Source: Flavobacterium dankookense
GTDB taxonomy: Bacteria > Bacteroidota > Bacteroidia > Flavobacteriales > Flavobacteriaceae
Length of the DNA stretch: 64,000 nucleotides
Direction: 5' to 3'
Assembly (NCBI RefSeq): GCF_004362665.1
Contig: NZ_SNXR01000013.1
Location: 1-64,000, forward strand
Shown here: positions 35,756 to 45,687 of the stretch, in pieces
How positions within the stretch are numbered: the stretch's first letter is position 1
Layout: every line of letters begins with the position of its first letter
Position numbers and translations under genes: made by a program
The notes under the pieces: model-generated
The model's input: only the letters and a program-made list of their open reading frames with translations
Told to the model about the DNA's origin: nothing
Databases searched by the model: none

Positions 35756-36121
35756 ATGAAAAACAAGAAAACACTCGTTCTCGGAGCTACAACAAAACCT
35801 GAAAGATACGCTTTCAAAGCCATCACAATGCTAACCGAAAAAGGACATTCCGTTTTGGCAATCGGGCAAAATGCAGGTGAAGTTGCCGGAATAAAAATCT
35901 ACACAAAACAAATTCCACTAAAAAATATCGATACTATAACCTTGTATTTAAACCCAGTTCGTCAGCGCGAATACTACAACTACATCATCGAAACCAAACC
36001 CAAAAGAGTACTTTTCAATCCCGGAACCGAAAATCCAGAGTTTTACCAACTTCTGCAAAGCAATGGAATCAAGGTTGAAATCGCATGTACTTTGGTATTA
36101 CTTGCAACCAATCAATATTAG
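35756..36121 (+). CDS. CoA-binding domain protein (YccU-like)
   Basis: A 121-residue single Rossmann domain: TLVLGATTKPERYAFKA (nucleotide loop), GHSVLAIG, and KRVLFNPGTENPEF near the end, as in small CoA-binding proteins of the YccU/succinyl-CoA-synthetase-alpha N-domain fold. Their cellular role is unknown. A monocistronic gene with a -7 element 4 bases before the ATG. Downstream lies a 270-base repeat-rich gap. Confidence 0.85.
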   Translation: MKNKKTLVLGATTKPERYAFKAITMLTEKGHSVLAIGQNAGEVAGIKIYTKQIPLKNIDTITLYLNPVRQREYYNYIIETKPKRVLFNPGTENPEFYQLLQSNGIKVEIACTLVLLATNQY

Positions 36122-36391
36122 GAGCGAATCGTTCAGGCATTTTATAAGCCATTTTCCCGCTTTTCGTTACAATCTGTCATTGCGAGGAACGAAGACACAC
36201 GAGCGAAGCGAACTGAGCGTAAGCTAATCTCATCAAACTTTTGGCTCTGCAATGACAGGATTTCCACTTCAATCGGGGCTAAAAAGTTATCCATTTGAAC
36301 TTTTGGAAAAAAAATCCGTGTGAATCTGTGAAATCTGCGTCATCCGCGTTCCAAAAATTCAAAAATATTTTGTGTTATTCGTGGTTAAATT
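36122..36391. repeat. Intergenic region filled with degenerate dispersed repeats
   Basis: No gene. From left to right: a short AT-rich part; an 85-bp element with perfect 10-bp ends (36174-36258, listed separately); a single degenerate unit similar to the gltA-upstream repeats (CGGGG-TAAAA-TATCCA-TTG, about 36273-36298); and a phrase-like repeat (CCGTGTGAATCTGTGAAATC, 36312-36331, then GCGTCATCCGCGTTCC) that runs up to the symporter stop. The region has visibly more G+C than its neighbours. Confidence 0.6.
36174..36258. repeat. 85-bp palindromic element with CTGTCATTGC terminal inverted repeats
   Basis: CTGTCATTGC at 36174-36183 and its exact reverse complement GCAATGACAG at 36249-36258 enclose 65 bases that include CGAGGAACGAAG and CGAGCGAAGCGAACTGAGCG. 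Elements starting GTCATTGCGAGGAACGAAG are familiar as dispersed, probably REP/MITE-like, repeats in Bacteroidota genomes; copy number here cannot be tested. Confidence 0.65.
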
Positions 36392-37888
36392 TTAAAATCT
36401 AGTTTCAGAAGTAGCTGGTTTACTAATCAACAACAAACCAATAAACGTAATCAATCCGTTGATGATAATTAATTCGTTATCAATAACATAATTCCCAAAA
36501 AGCACTGCCGAATTTTTTGCCAAGAAAAAACAAACCAATGGAGAAATAATGCAAATAAACGGAACAAATTTATCGTGAACTGTTTTCGATTTCATAAACA
36601 AACCAAAAGCATACAATCCCAATAACGGACCATAAGTATAGCTTGCTACTTTAAAAATCATCGTCACAACCGATTGGTCATTCAAAGAATTAAAAACGAT
36701 AATCACCAAAAACATCAATAGCGAAAAACCTAAATGAACCAAATGTCGCTTTTTTACATTTTTAGGATTTGATGCGTTTTCAGTTTTGTCCATGTTTAGA
36801 AAATCCACACAAAACGAAGTAGTTAAAGCCGTCAAAGCACTATCTGTTGTAGCAAAAGTGGCAGCCGTTAATCCTAACAAAAATATAATAGCAGGGAAAA
36901 TTGCCAAATGATTAAACGCAATTTCCGGGAAAAGATAGTCCGTTCGTGCAACGCCATTTACCATCGGAATTTCAATATTGTTTTTAGTCGCAAAAAGATA
37001 AAGCAATGCACCAACACTAAGAAAAAAGATGTTGATAACCACAAAAATTCCAGTAAAAGTGAACATGTTTTTTTGAGCTTCGCCTATGTTCTTACAGCTT
37101 AAATTCTTTTGCATCAAGTCTTGGTCAAGTCCAACCATAGCGATAGTAACAAAAATTCCTCCAAGGATTTGTTTCAAAACAAAATTCCCTTTTAGATAAT
37201 CTTCATAAAAGAAAATTTTGGAATAATTGCTGTTTTTTACCGCTTCAAAAGCTTCAATTGCCGATAAATCTAGACTTTGGCAAATGAAAATTATCGTCAA
37301 AAACACCGAAGAAACTAAGAAAAAAGTTTGTAAAGTATCCGTAATAATAATCGTTTTTAATCCGCCGCGATAGGTATAAGCAAAAATTAATCCGAGCGAA
37401 ATTAAAACCGTTGCTGCAAACGGAACATCAAAGAAATCAAATACATAGCGTTGCAAAACTATTACAACCAAATACAATCGAAAAGCCGAGCCAATTGTTC
37501 TACTAATCAAGAAAATAGAAGCGGCTGTTTTATAGCTAACTATACCAAGTCGTTGTTCTATATAACCATAAATGGAAGTCAAATTCATCCGATAATACAA
37601 CGGAAGTAAAACTTTAGCGATTATCAAAAATCCAATAGCATTTCCTAAAACAAATTGAAAATAACTAAACTGACTTTCAGGTGAACCAACATTTCCTGGA
37701 ACCGAAATAAAAGTAACGCCAGACAATGCTGTTCCAATCATCCCAAAAGCAACTAAATACCATTTTGAATTTTTATTGGCTTTAAAAAAAGTATCATTAT
37801 CCGAACTTTTCTTTGAAACTAAATTTGAAATTAGAATTAAAACTCCAAAATAAATGATGATGATGACTAAAATAGTTCCTGCTGACAT
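36392..37888 (-). CDS. Sodium:solute symporter (SSS family)
   Basis: A 498-residue transporter with about 13 predicted membrane helices. SSS features: NKNSKWYLVAFGMIGTALSGVTFISVPG in the first helices, YYRMNLTSIYGYIEQRLG, TYRGGLKTIIITDTLQ, and the Na2-site region LGLTAATFATTDSALTALTTSF. It couples sodium entry to uptake of an organic solute (sugar, amino acid or similar); the substrate cannot be named from sequence. Single gene, divergent from recR. No strict -7 element was found upstream. Confidence 0.9.
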   Translation of the reverse strand: MSAGTILVIIIIYFGVLILISNLVSKKSSDNDTFFKANKNSKWYLVAFGMIGTALSGVTFISVPGNVGSPESQFSYFQFVLGNAIGFLIIAKVLLPLYYRMNLTSIYGYIEQRLGIVSYKTAASIFLISRTIGSAFRLYLVVIVLQRYVFDFFDVPFAATVLISLGLIFAYTYRGGLKTIIITDTLQTFFLVSSVFLTIIFICQSLDLSAIEAFEAVKNSNYSKIFFYEDYLKGNFVLKQILGGIFVTIAMVGLDQDLMQKNLSCKNIGEAQKNMFTFTGIFVVINIFFLSVGALLYLFATKNNIEIPMVNGVARTDYLFPEIAFNHLAIFPAIIFLLGLTAATFATTDSALTALTTSFCVDFLNMDKTENASNPKNVKKRHLVHLGFSLLMFLVIIVFNSLNDQSVVTMIFKVASYTYGPLLGLYAFGLFMKSKTVHDKFVPFICIISPLVCFFLAKNSAVLFGNYVIDNELIIINGLITFIGLLLISKPATSETRF

Positions 37889-37998
37889 GTGTGATTTTTT
37901 GTTGTGCTAAAATAGAAATAAAACAGAATATAGAAGAAAGAAAATAGAGAATAGATAACTCTGCATTCTTTGTTCTATTTTCTTTTCTCTTTTTACAC

Positions 37999-38006
37999 TA
38001 TTTTTG
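37999..38006 (+). promoter_or_regulatory. -7 element of recR, 4 bases before its ATG
   Basis: TATTTTTG ends 4 bases before the recR ATG at 38011, the same spacing as at 35744-35756. This predicts a leaderless or near-leaderless transcript. Confidence 0.55.
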
Positions 38007-38010
38007 TCAA

Positions 38011-38631
38011 ATGGAATTTTCTTCGAAATTGTTAGAAAAAGCAGTCAACGAAATGGCGCAATTACCTGGAATTGGTAAAAGAACAGCACTTCGTCTAGTT
38101 TTACATTTATTAAAACAACCTGTGGAACAAACTCAGTTTTTGTCGCAAGCATTAACAACGATGCGAGAAGAGATTAAGTTTTGTAAATCCTGTCACAATA
38201 TTTCCGACGTTGAGGTTTGTGAAATTTGTAATAATTCGGCTCGAAACCATAAAATTATTTGTGTGGTTGAAGATGTTCGCGATGTTATGGCTATTGAAAA
38301 CACCAATCAGTTCAAAGGAATTTATCATGTTTTGGGAGGTAAAATTTCTCCAATTGATGGCGTTGGTCCAAGTCAGTTGACAATTAATTCATTAGTTGAA
38401 AAAGTAAAGACAGGAACAATTGAGGAGTTGATTTTTGCGTTAAGTTCAACAATGGAAGGCGATACAACCAATTTTTATATCTACAAACAAATAAAAGAGT
38501 GTGAAATAAAAACTTCAACAATCGCACGAGGAATAGCTGTTGGCGACGAATTAGAATATGCTGATGAAGTTACGCTTGGAAGAAGTATTTTGCACCGAGT
38601 TCCATTCGAATTATCAATAAATAAGTCATAA
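38011..38631 (+). CDS. recR: Recombination mediator RecR
   Basis: A 206-residue protein that acts with RecF/RecO to load RecA at gaps. Domain order is intact: helix-hairpin-helix ([17 protein letters not shown]), a four-cysteine zinc finger ([16 protein letters not shown]), and a Toprim domain ([34 protein letters not shown]) with an Arg-containing end. Full length. It directly precedes the exopolysaccharide locus, but a full promoter between them argues for separate control. Confidence 0.96.
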   Translation: MEFSSKLLEKAVNEMAQLPGIGKRTALRLVLHLLKQPVEQTQFLSQALTTMREEIKFCKSCHNISDVEVCEICNNSARNHKIICVVEDVRDVMAIENTNQFKGIYHVLGGKISPIDGVGPSQLTINSLVEKVKTGTIEELIFALSSTMEGDTTNFYIYKQIKECEIKTSTIARGIAVGDELEYADEVTLGRSILHRVPFELSINKS

Positions 38632-38654
38632 CAAAATAATAGCTTTCTACATTT

Positions 38655-38683
38655 TTGTAATTAGAATTGAAAAACTATCTTTG
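38655..38683 (+). promoter_or_regulatory. Consensus promoter of the exopolysaccharide locus (TTG-N18-TATCTTTG)
   Basis: TTG 38655-38657, an 18-base spacer and TATCTTTG 38676-38683, 24 bases before the Wza-like ATG at 38708. The in-frame TTG at 38681 is inside the -7 element, so it is not the start. Confidence 0.7.
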
Positions 38684-38707
38684 TTGGCTAACAAGTTATT
38701 ACAGATA

Positions 38708-39493
38708 ATGAATAAATACAATATTTTTCTTTTGGTATTCATAAGTGTGTTTTTTACATCATGCATTCCAACAAAGGATTTAATCTATCTACAAGAAAAT
38801 AAAAACAAGGATAATAATAAGGCTGTTGAAGCTATAACGGACAAGCCTTACAGACTTCAGGTAAATGATTTATTAAACGTTACAATAAAGGCTATGGATC
38901 CTAAACTTGTTGAAATATTTAACTCAACTATAGGTTCAGCAGTAAACAATGAACAAGCGATATATTTTAATGGTTATGTTGTTGATGATCACGGAAATAT
39001 TAGACTACCAGTTTTAGGAGAAATTAATGTTCTTGGTCACACATTTGAAGAAGTCAGAATTAAAGTAGAAAAGAAGTTATTAGAAGAATACTTTAATAAA
39101 GAAGCTGGGATATTTGTAAATGTTAGATTAGGAGGTTTTAGGTATACTGTAAATGGTGAAGTTTCTAGTAGCGGAACAAAAGTCTTGTATCAAGATCGAG
39201 TAAATATAATGGAAGCAATTGCGAATTCAGGTGATATAGAAATTACTGGAAATAGAAAGGATGTAGTTGTCATTAGAAGATTTCCTCAAGGGAACCAAAC
39301 CTATCATATTGATTTAACTGATTCTAATGCTGTAAATTCACCTGCTTATCAACTTCAGCCCAATGATTATATTTATGTAAAACCGTTAAAACAAAAAACT
39401 TGGGGAACAGGAAGAACTGGAATAGAATCGCTTTCAACAATAATAACATTATTGTCATTGGCCACAACAACTTACTTATTACTTAATAGATAA
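38708..39493 (+). CDS. Wza-like polysaccharide export lipoprotein
   Basis: A 261-residue outer-membrane lipoprotein (signal FFTSC, lipid Cys19). It has the Poly_export/PES domain (YRLQVNDLLNVTI, DHGNIRLPVLGEINVLG, VNVRLGGFRYTVNGEV) and one SLBB-like beta-grasp (NIMEAIANSGDI, RKDVVVIRR, QLQPNDYIYVKPL), plus a C-terminal hydrophobic helix (LSTIITLLSLATTTYLLL). It should form the outer-membrane channel of a Wzy-type exporter. Shorter than E. coli Wza, as usual in Bacteroidota. First gene of the locus; the Wzc-like kinase follows after 13 bases. Confidence 0.92.
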   Translation: MNKYNIFLLVFISVFFTSCIPTKDLIYLQENKNKDNNKAVEAITDKPYRLQVNDLLNVTIKAMDPKLVEIFNSTIGSAVNNEQAIYFNGYVVDDHGNIRLPVLGEINVLGHTFEEVRIKVEKKLLEEYFNKEAGIFVNVRLGGFRYTVNGEVSSSGTKVLYQDRVNIMEAIANSGDIEITGNRKDVVVIRRFPQGNQTYHIDLTDSNAVNSPAYQLQPNDYIYVKPLKQKTWGTGRTGIESLSTIITLLSLATTTYLLLNR

Positions 39494-39506
39494 ACTCAAT
39501 TTATCC

Positions 39507-41972
39507 ATGCTGGAAGTTAAAGATTTTTCATTTTTTGAAAAACAAAATAGTTTTGATTTTAAAAGTTTCTTGGTCAAAATAGTAAGTTATTGGAAATGGT
39601 TTCTAATTTCTTTACTAATCACTTTTACAATTGCACATCAAGTAAACATAAGAAAGCAAAAAATTTATGGGATAGATACAGTTATTTCGGTGACGGAAGA
39701 AAATAACCCATTGTTTACTTCAAACACCAGTTTAATTTTTAATTGGGGTGGAACTTCGGATAAGGTACAGAGTATCGCAACAACATTTAAGTCAAGATCA
39801 CACAATGAAATTGTAGTTGATAGTCTCCAGTTTTACACTGATTATTATACTAAAACAGATTATTATTTCAAAGATGTTTATGGGCAAGTGCCTTTTAAAG
39901 TGAGAATAAATCCTTCTGAATACCAAGTGTATTCGAAGTTCTTGAAAGTTAAAATGATTTCTTCAGACACTTATCTTTTGACAATACCATTTGACTCAGG
40001 CTCAATTGAAACTGTTAGATACATAGATGACTCTCACAAGTTTATTGATGTAGAAAACAATGAGTTTAGCAAACAATATAAAGTTGGACAACAAGTTGTT
40101 TTGCCATTTTTAAATTGGAAATTAGACAGAGATTCTTCGGTTAAGTTGAATATCGGAGAAGAAGTATTAATCCGTTTTAACTCATTTAACGAAACCGTAT
40201 CCAAATATAAAAATATTGGTATCAATATAGATGAAAAGGCAGCTTCAATTCTGAGATTGAATATGGAAGGAACAAATAAACAACGAATGGTTGATTATCT
40301 GAATACTACAGTAGCTGTTTTAATAAAAACACAATTAGAGAATAAGAACCTATTTGCAAAAAACACAATTGCCTTTATCGACGAGACACTAGCTTCAATG
40401 GAAGGACAACTAAAAGATTCGGGAGATGAATTGAAAGATTTTAGCAGGAAAAATAATGTTTTGGATATTCAGGATAACGGTGCTGATTTTAAAGGGCGAT
40501 TTCTTCAGTATGATGTTCAAAAAGATGGTGTTGAAAGAAAAATAGCTTATCTGAACTCGTTAAAAAATTATCTTAAAAATAGTGTTGATTATTCAAAATT
40601 GCCTGCACCGACGATAGCAGGAATTGAGGAGCCAAACATTTCAGCTAATGTTGCCAAACTTATAACATTATCTGTAAAGCGTTTTGAAATAAGAAAGGCC
40701 GTAAAAGGAACGATTTATTTTGATGAAATAGATAATGAAATTGAATCTCTTAAAAAAGTTCTACTTGAAAATGTTACTTCTTATCGAGCTACATTGCAAT
40801 ATGATTTAGATCAAGTTAATAGTAAATTAGCGAGTATTGAAGGTGAAATTAGAAGATTGCCAGAAAGCTCACAGCAGTATTTAAAAATTTCTAGGAAGTA
40901 TAATTTAAGTGATAATATTTATAATACCTATTTACAAAAAAGAAGTGAAGCTTCAATTGTTAGAGCAGCGAATCTTTCAGATATAAGATTTATTGATACA
41001 GCTAAAGATGTTGGTGGTGGATTACTTGGACCAAAAACAACTGTAAATTATGTTTTAGCATTTATAATAGGTTTACTTATTCCGCTCGTTGTGGTGTTTT
41101 TATTATTTTTCATTAATAATGCAATTCATAATATTGAAGATATCTCTGCAATAACTCAAATTCCACTTATTGGAATTGTTGGTATAAAACATACAGATTC
41201 TAATCTTTCTGTTTTTGAAAGGCCAAAATCAGCACTTGCTGAGTCTTTTAGAGCAATTCGTTCCTCACTACAATTTTTATATAAGAAGCAAATTCATGAA
41301 GGCGCAAGAACGTTGATGCTGACATCATCAGTCAGTGGTGAAGGAAAAACATTTTGTTCAATTAATATAGCAACCGTTTTTGCTTTAAGCGAGAAAAAAA
41401 CAATCATTCTTGGACTAGATTTAAGAAAACCAAAAATCTTTGATGATTTTAATATTCAAAATAATTTTGGTGCTGTAAATTATTTAATTGGTCAAAAAGG
41501 ATTAGATGAGATTATTCAAAAAACGCATATACCTTATTTAGATGTAATTACTTCTGGACCAATTCCTCCAAATCCTTCTGAGTTAATTCTGGGAGAATCG
41601 ATGAAAGAAATGATTACCTCATTGAAAAAACAATATGATTATATAATCTTAGATACACCGCCAGTTGGATTAGTTTCTGATGCGCTAGAATTAGCACAAT
41701 TTAGTGATGTTACATTATATGTTGTTAGACAAAACTTCACCAAAAAAGAAATGCTAACTTTATTAAATAACAGAACAAAACGCGGTGAGTTGAACAATAT
41801 CAGCATTGTGTTTAACGGTTATGAAAATAAAGCAAAATACGGAACAGGCTACGGTTATGGTTATGGTTACGGTTATGGTTACGGATATGGCTATTCAAAT
41901 GGATACCATGATGATGATGTTCCAAAAGGATTTTTTGAAAAGTTGAAATATAAATTTTTGAAAAGAAAATAA
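39507..41972 (+). CDS. Wzc-like polysaccharide co-polymerase / tyrosine autokinase
   Basis: An 821-residue inner-membrane protein. Wzz domain between two membrane helices (about 33-50 and 515-537) with a long coiled periplasmic part, then a cytosolic BY-kinase: Walker A SSVSGEGKTFCS, Walker A' LGLDLRKP, Walker B YIILDTPPVG. The tail has ten tyrosines within about 24 residues, written as (GY)n and coded by a GGTTA(T/C) hexamer repeat. In this family reversible tail phosphorylation controls oligomer state and chain length. The fused kinase is typical of Gram-negatives. The stop overlaps the next ATG by one base (TAATG). Confidence 0.93.
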   Translation: MLEVKDFSFFEKQNSFDFKSFLVKIVSYWKWFLISLLITFTIAHQVNIRKQKIYGIDTVISVTEENNPLFTSNTSLIFNWGGTSDKVQSIATTFKSRSHNEIVVDSLQFYTDYYTKTDYYFKDVYGQVPFKVRINPSEYQVYSKFLKVKMISSDTYLLTIPFDSGSIETVRYIDDSHKFIDVENNEFSKQYKVGQQVVLPFLNWKLDRDSSVKLNIGEEVLIRFNSFNETVSKYKNIGINIDEKAASILRLNMEGTNKQRMVDYLNTTVAVLIKTQLENKNLFAKNTIAFIDETLASMEGQLKDSGDELKDFSRKNNVLDIQDNGADFKGRFLQYDVQKDGVERKIAYLNSLKNYLKNSVDYSKLPAPTIAGIEEPNISANVAKLITLSVKRFEIRKAVKGTIYFDEIDNEIESLKKVLLENVTSYRATLQYDLDQVNSKLASIEGEIRRLPESSQQYLKISRKYNLSDNIYNTYLQKRSEASIVRAANLSDIRFIDTAKDVGGGLLGPKTTVNYVLAFIIGLLIPLVVVFLLFFINNAIHNIEDISAITQIPLIGIVGIKHTDSNLSVFERPKSALAESFRAIRSSLQFLYKKQIHEGARTLMLTSSVSGEGKTFCSINIATVFALSEKKTIILGLDLRKPKIFDDFNIQNNFGAVNYLIGQKGLDEIIQKTHIPYLDVITSGPIPPNPSELILGESMKEMITSLKKQYDYIILDTPPVGLVSDALELAQFSDVTLYVVRQNFTKKEMLTLLNNRTKRGELNNISIVFNGYENKAKYGTGYGYGYGYGYGYGYGYSNGYHDDDVPKGFFEKLKYKFLKRK
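41838..41908 (+). repeat. GGTTA(T/C) hexanucleotide repeat coding the kinase tyrosine tail
   Basis: Eight Tyr codons alternate with Gly codons at 41850-41894 in a near-perfect 6-base repeat, flanked by two more tyrosines (41838 and 41904). A change in repeat number keeps the frame and alters the number of phosphorylatable residues. Confidence 0.85.
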
Positions 41973-42952
41973 TGAGTTCAACACAAAATAGCATTTTAAT
42001 AACAGGTGGAGCTGGATTTATTGGTTCCAACCTATGTGAATATTTCCTTGAAAAAGGAAATAAAGTTACTTGTTTAGATAACTTCGCGACTGGACATAAA
42101 TATAATATTGAACCATTTTTAAAAAATCCTAACTTTCGTCTTATTGAAGGCGATATTAGAAATATCGAAACCTGTAGAATTGCGGTTAAAGACATTGATT
42201 ATGTTCTTCATCAAGCGGCATTAGGTTCGGTGCCAAGATCAATTAATGATCCAATTACTAGTAATGAAGTTAATGTTTCAGGTTTTTTGAATATGTTAAC
42301 CGCTTCTCGCGATGCTGGAGTTAAAAGATTTGTTTATGCTGCAAGTTCATCAACATATGGCGATTCAGAAAGTTTACCAAAAGTAGAAGATAAAATTGGA
42401 AAGCCGCTTTCTCCTTACGCTATTACAAAATATGTAAACGAATTGTATGCAGATATTTTCAGTAAAACTTACGGATTAGAAACTATTGGACTTCGCTATT
42501 TTAATGTATTTGGAAGAAGACAAGATCCAAATGGAGCTTATGCAGCGGTAATTCCAAAGTTTGTAATGCAACTTATGAAAAATGAAAGTCCAATAATTAA
42601 TGGTGATGGTAATTTTTCGAGAGATTTTACTTATATAGATAATGTAATTCAAATGAATGAGTTAGCTATTACAACACAAAATAACGCAGCAATTAATACC
42701 GTTTATAACACCGCTTTTGGTGATAGAACAACACTAAATGATATGGTGTTTTATCTAAAAAAATATTTATCAGAATTTGATTCGAAAATTGCTGATGTAA
42801 ATATAATTTACGGACCAAACCGAGTTGGCGATATTCCTCATTCGCTAGCAAGTATTGATAAAGCAAAACAATTATTAAATTATAATCCTAAATTTTCATT
42901 TCAAGATGGTTTAAAAGTGGCTGTGAAATGGTATTGGGAAAATCTAAAATAG
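41972..42952 (+). CDS. WbpP-like UDP-N-acetylglucosamine 4-epimerase
   Basis: A 326-residue extended SDR: NAD loop [38 protein letters not shown] (a motif typical of the WbpP/TviC group), catalytic [10 protein letters not shown] and [11 protein letters not shown] (Tyr-x3-Lys), and [22 protein letters not shown]. WbpP-type enzymes interconvert UDP-GlcNAc and UDP-GalNAc, and TviC its uronic acid form. With the WbpA/TviB-like dehydrogenase two genes on, this would supply GlcNAc/GalNAc uronic acid units. Substrate is inferred from family; other UDP-sugar epimerisation is possible. Translation is probably coupled to the kinase gene. Confidence 0.82.
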   Translation: MSSTQNSILITGGAGFIGSNLCEYFLEKGNKVTCLDNFATGHKYNIEPFLKNPNFRLIEGDIRNIETCRIAVKDIDYVLHQAALGSVPRSINDPITSNEVNVSGFLNMLTASRDAGVKRFVYAASSSTYGDSESLPKVEDKIGKPLSPYAITKYVNELYADIFSKTYGLETIGLRYFNVFGRRQDPNGAYAAVIPKFVMQLMKNESPIINGDGNFSRDFTYIDNVIQMNELAITTQNNAAINTVYNTAFGDRTTLNDMVFYLKKYLSEFDSKIADVNIIYGPNRVGDIPHSLASIDKAKQLLNYNPKFSFQDGLKVAVKWYWENLK

Positions 42953-42959
42953 ATTACAA

Positions 42960-44351
42960 ATGAATATTACAAACATTTGTTGTATTGGAGCAGGTTATGT
43001 TGGTGGACCAACAATGGCAGTCATTGCTGAAAAATGTCCAAATATAAAAATTACAGTTGTTGACTTAAATGAAACTAGGATTGCAAATTGGAATGATGAA
43101 GATGTAAATAATATACCAATTTATGAACCTGGTTTAAATGAAATTGTAGCAAGAACACGTGGTAAAAACTTATTTTTCTCTACTGATGTTGATAAAGCGA
43201 TCGATGAATCACAACTTATTTTTATTTCTGTAAATACACCAACAAAAACGTATGGCACAGGAAAAGGAATGGCTGCTGATTTGAAACATATTGAATTGTG
43301 TGCTAGGCAAATTGCTAAAGTGGCAAAGAATAATAAAATAGTTGTTGAAAAATCTACTTTACCTGTTAGAACTGCTGAAGCATTGAAAAGCATCCTAGAT
43401 AACACTGGAAATGGAGTTCAATTTCAAATTCTTTCAAATCCTGAATTTTTAGCCGAAGGAACTGCAATCCAAGATTTATTAAATCCAGATAGAGTTTTAA
43501 TTGGTGGTGAAACATCACCTGAAGGTCAAAAAGCGATTGAAGCGTTAGTTGATGTTTACGCCAATTGGGTTCCAAGAGAACGAATTCTTAAAACTAATGT
43601 TTGGTCATCTGAGTTATCAAAATTAACAGCAAATGCTTTTTTAGCTCAACGTGTTTCTTCTATTAATGCAATGTCTGAACTATGCGAAAAAACTGAAGCA
43701 AATATAAATGAAGTAGCCAAAGCTATCGGAATGGATAGTAGAATTGGTTCTAAGTTTTTAAAAGCATCTGTAGGTTTTGGCGGTTCTTGTTTTCAAAAAG
43801 ATATATTAAATCTTGTATATATTTCAAAAGCTTTTGGACTAAATGAAGTGGCTGATTATTGGGAACAAGTAATTATAATGAACGACCATCAAAAAAGACG
43901 TTTCTCAAAAAATATTGTACAAACATTATATAATACTGTTTCTGGAAAAAAAATTACATTTCTGGGTTGGGCTTTCAAAAAAGATACAAACGATACAAGA
44001 GAATCTGCCGCAATATATGTTGCTGATGATTTAATAAATGAACAAGCTTACATAGCCTTATTTGATCCAAAAGTAAGCCAAAAACAAGTATTATCTGATT
44101 TAGATTATCTTGAAACAAGAACTGCATCAGAAAATGAAAAACATATCACGTCATATGAAAATCCTTATGAGGCTTGTAAAAACGCTCATGCAGTTGCAAT
44201 ATTAACGGAATGGGATGAGTTTAAAGACTATGATTGGCAAAAAATATATGACAGTATGTTAAAACCAGCCTTTGTTTTTGATGGTAGAAATTTGTTAGAT
44301 GCTGAGAAAATGAAATCAATAGGTTTTGTTTATCAATCAATTGGTTCTTAG
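42960..44351 (+). CDS. UDP-glucose 6-dehydrogenase (long, eukaryote-like form)
   Basis: A 463-residue enzyme oxidising UDP-glucose to UDP-glucuronate with two NAD+. Rossmann loop [63 protein letters not shown], active-site Cys in [18 protein letters not shown], and [12 protein letters not shown]. The GGPT start, the length and the KDILNLVYI stretch place it with the longer animal-type UGDH group rather than the short bacterial Ugd. It supplies GlcA or sugars derived from it to the polysaccharide. It follows the epimerase by 7 bases. Confidence 0.9.
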   Translation: MNITNICCIGAGYVGGPTMAVIAEKCPNIKITVVDLNETRIANWNDEDVNNIPIYEPGLNEIVARTRGKNLFFSTDVDKAIDESQLIFISVNTPTKTYGTGKGMAADLKHIELCARQIAKVAKNNKIVVEKSTLPVRTAEALKSILDNTGNGVQFQILSNPEFLAEGTAIQDLLNPDRVLIGGETSPEGQKAIEALVDVYANWVPRERILKTNVWSSELSKLTANAFLAQRVSSINAMSELCEKTEANINEVAKAIGMDSRIGSKFLKASVGFGGSCFQKDILNLVYISKAFGLNEVADYWEQVIIMNDHQKRRFSKNIVQTLYNTVSGKKITFLGWAFKKDTNDTRESAAIYVADDLINEQAYIALFDPKVSQKQVLSDLDYLETRTASENEKHITSYENPYEACKNAHAVAILTEWDEFKDYDWQKIYDSMLKPAFVFDGRNLLDAEKMKSIGFVYQSIGS

Positions 44352-44368
44352 TTAAATAAGTATATTTG
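44341..44368 (+). promoter_or_regulatory. Internal promoter candidate in the exopolysaccharide locus (TTG-N17-TATATTTG)
   Basis: TTG 44341-44343 (within the preceding gene's end), a 17-base spacer and TATATTTG 44361-44368, 38 bases before the ATG at 44407. It sits in one of the larger gaps of the first half of the locus. Confidence 0.5.
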
Positions 44369-44406
44369 TAAGCCAATAAAATTATAATTTTAATTAGAAA
44401 AATTTC

Positions 44407-45684
44407 ATGAATATTAAAATAGCAATCATCGGACTTGGATATGTAGGATTACCACTTGCAAGACTATTTGCAACTAAATATCCTGTCGTTGGGTTTGATA
44501 TAAATCAAAAAAGAATAAGTGAGTTAAACGCCGGAACCGATTCAACACTTGAAGTTGACGAAGACGTTTTAAAGCAAGTATTAGTTACTTCATCTTCTAA
44601 CGAAAATGGACTTTTTTGTAGTAATCAAATGGATGATATAAAAGATTGTAATTATTATATAGTTACTGTTCCAACTCCAGTTGACAAAAACAATAGGCCA
44701 GATTTAACACCATTGTACAAATCCAGCGAAACGGTTGGAAAAGTATTGAAAAAAGGTGATATTGTGATTTATGAATCAACAGTTTATCCTGGTGTTACCG
44801 AAGAAGAATGTATTCCAGTTTTAGAAAAAATTAGTGGGTTGAAATTTAATGTAGACTTTTTTGCAGGCTATTCTCCAGAAAGAATAAATCCTGGAGACAA
44901 AGAACATACTGTTGAAAAAATTCTAAAAGTAACTTCGGGTTCAACTCCAGAAATAGGTCAAAAAGTCAATGATTTATACAAGTCAGTTATCATCGCTGGA
45001 ACTCATTTAGCTCCATCAATAAAGGTGGCTGAAGCCGCAAAAGTTATTGAAAATTCACAGCGCGATATCAATATCGCTTTTGTAAATGAATTGGCTAAAA
45101 TTTTCAATTTATTAGAAATAGATACGCATGCAGTGCTTGAAGCAGCAGGTACAAAATGGAATTTTCTTCCATTCAAACCAGGTTTAGTTGGCGGACATTG
45201 TATTGGTGTTGATCCTTATTATTTAGCTCAAAAAGCTCAGGAAAAAGGATATCATCCTGAAATTATTTTAGCAGGTAGAAGACTAAACGATAGTATGGGT
45301 GAATATGTTGCTTCACAAGTAGTTAAGCTAATGATAAAAAAAGGAGTAACTATTAATGGCGCAAAATTATTGATGCTCGGAATAACTTTTAAAGAAAATT
45401 GTCCAGACGTTCGAAATACTAAAATTGTTGACGTAGTTCATGCACTGGCAGATTATGGAATTCAAGTTACTATTTTTGATCCATGGGCAAAACCAGCCGA
45501 AGTTGAGCACGAATATCAGTTAAAAACAACTAATGATTTACCTACTGAAACTTTTGATGCAATTGTTCTTGGTGTTGCTCATAACGAGTTTACAGCTATC
45601 GATTTGTCAAAATTGAAAAAGGAAAATGGAGTTTTATTTGATGTAAAAGGGGTTTTAAAAGATAAAGCAGACGGAAGACTTTAA
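44407..45684 (+). CDS. WbpA/TviB-like UDP-N-acetylhexosamine 6-dehydrogenase
   Basis: A 425-residue nucleotide-sugar dehydrogenase: [73 protein letters not shown], active-site Cys in [18 protein letters not shown], and [15 protein letters not shown]. The [12 protein letters not shown] and SPERINPGD strings mark the WbpA/WbpO/TviB branch, which oxidises UDP-GlcNAc or UDP-GalNAc at C6 to the uronic acid. With the WbpP-like epimerase it can provide UDP-GalNAcA or UDP-GlcNAcA. Distinct from the upstream UDP-glucose dehydrogenase, so two uronic acids are likely made. Confidence 0.88.
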   Translation: MNIKIAIIGLGYVGLPLARLFATKYPVVGFDINQKRISELNAGTDSTLEVDEDVLKQVLVTSSSNENGLFCSNQMDDIKDCNYYIVTVPTPVDKNNRPDLTPLYKSSETVGKVLKKGDIVIYESTVYPGVTEEECIPVLEKISGLKFNVDFFAGYSPERINPGDKEHTVEKILKVTSGSTPEIGQKVNDLYKSVIIAGTHLAPSIKVAEAAKVIENSQRDINIAFVNELAKIFNLLEIDTHAVLEAAGTKWNFLPFKPGLVGGHCIGVDPYYLAQKAQEKGYHPEIILAGRRLNDSMGEYVASQVVKLMIKKGVTINGAKLLMLGITFKENCPDVRNTKIVDVVHALADYGIQVTIFDPWAKPAEVEHEYQLKTTNDLPTETFDAIVLGVAHNEFTAIDLSKLKKENGVLFDVKGVLKDKADGRL

Positions 45685-45687
45685 AAG

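Noticed and set aside
41812..42195. A 127-codon open frame on the minus strand across the Wzc-epimerase junction
   Set aside because: It is rich in His-Asn because it reads the Gly-Tyr repeat backwards, and both plus-strand genes are well supported.
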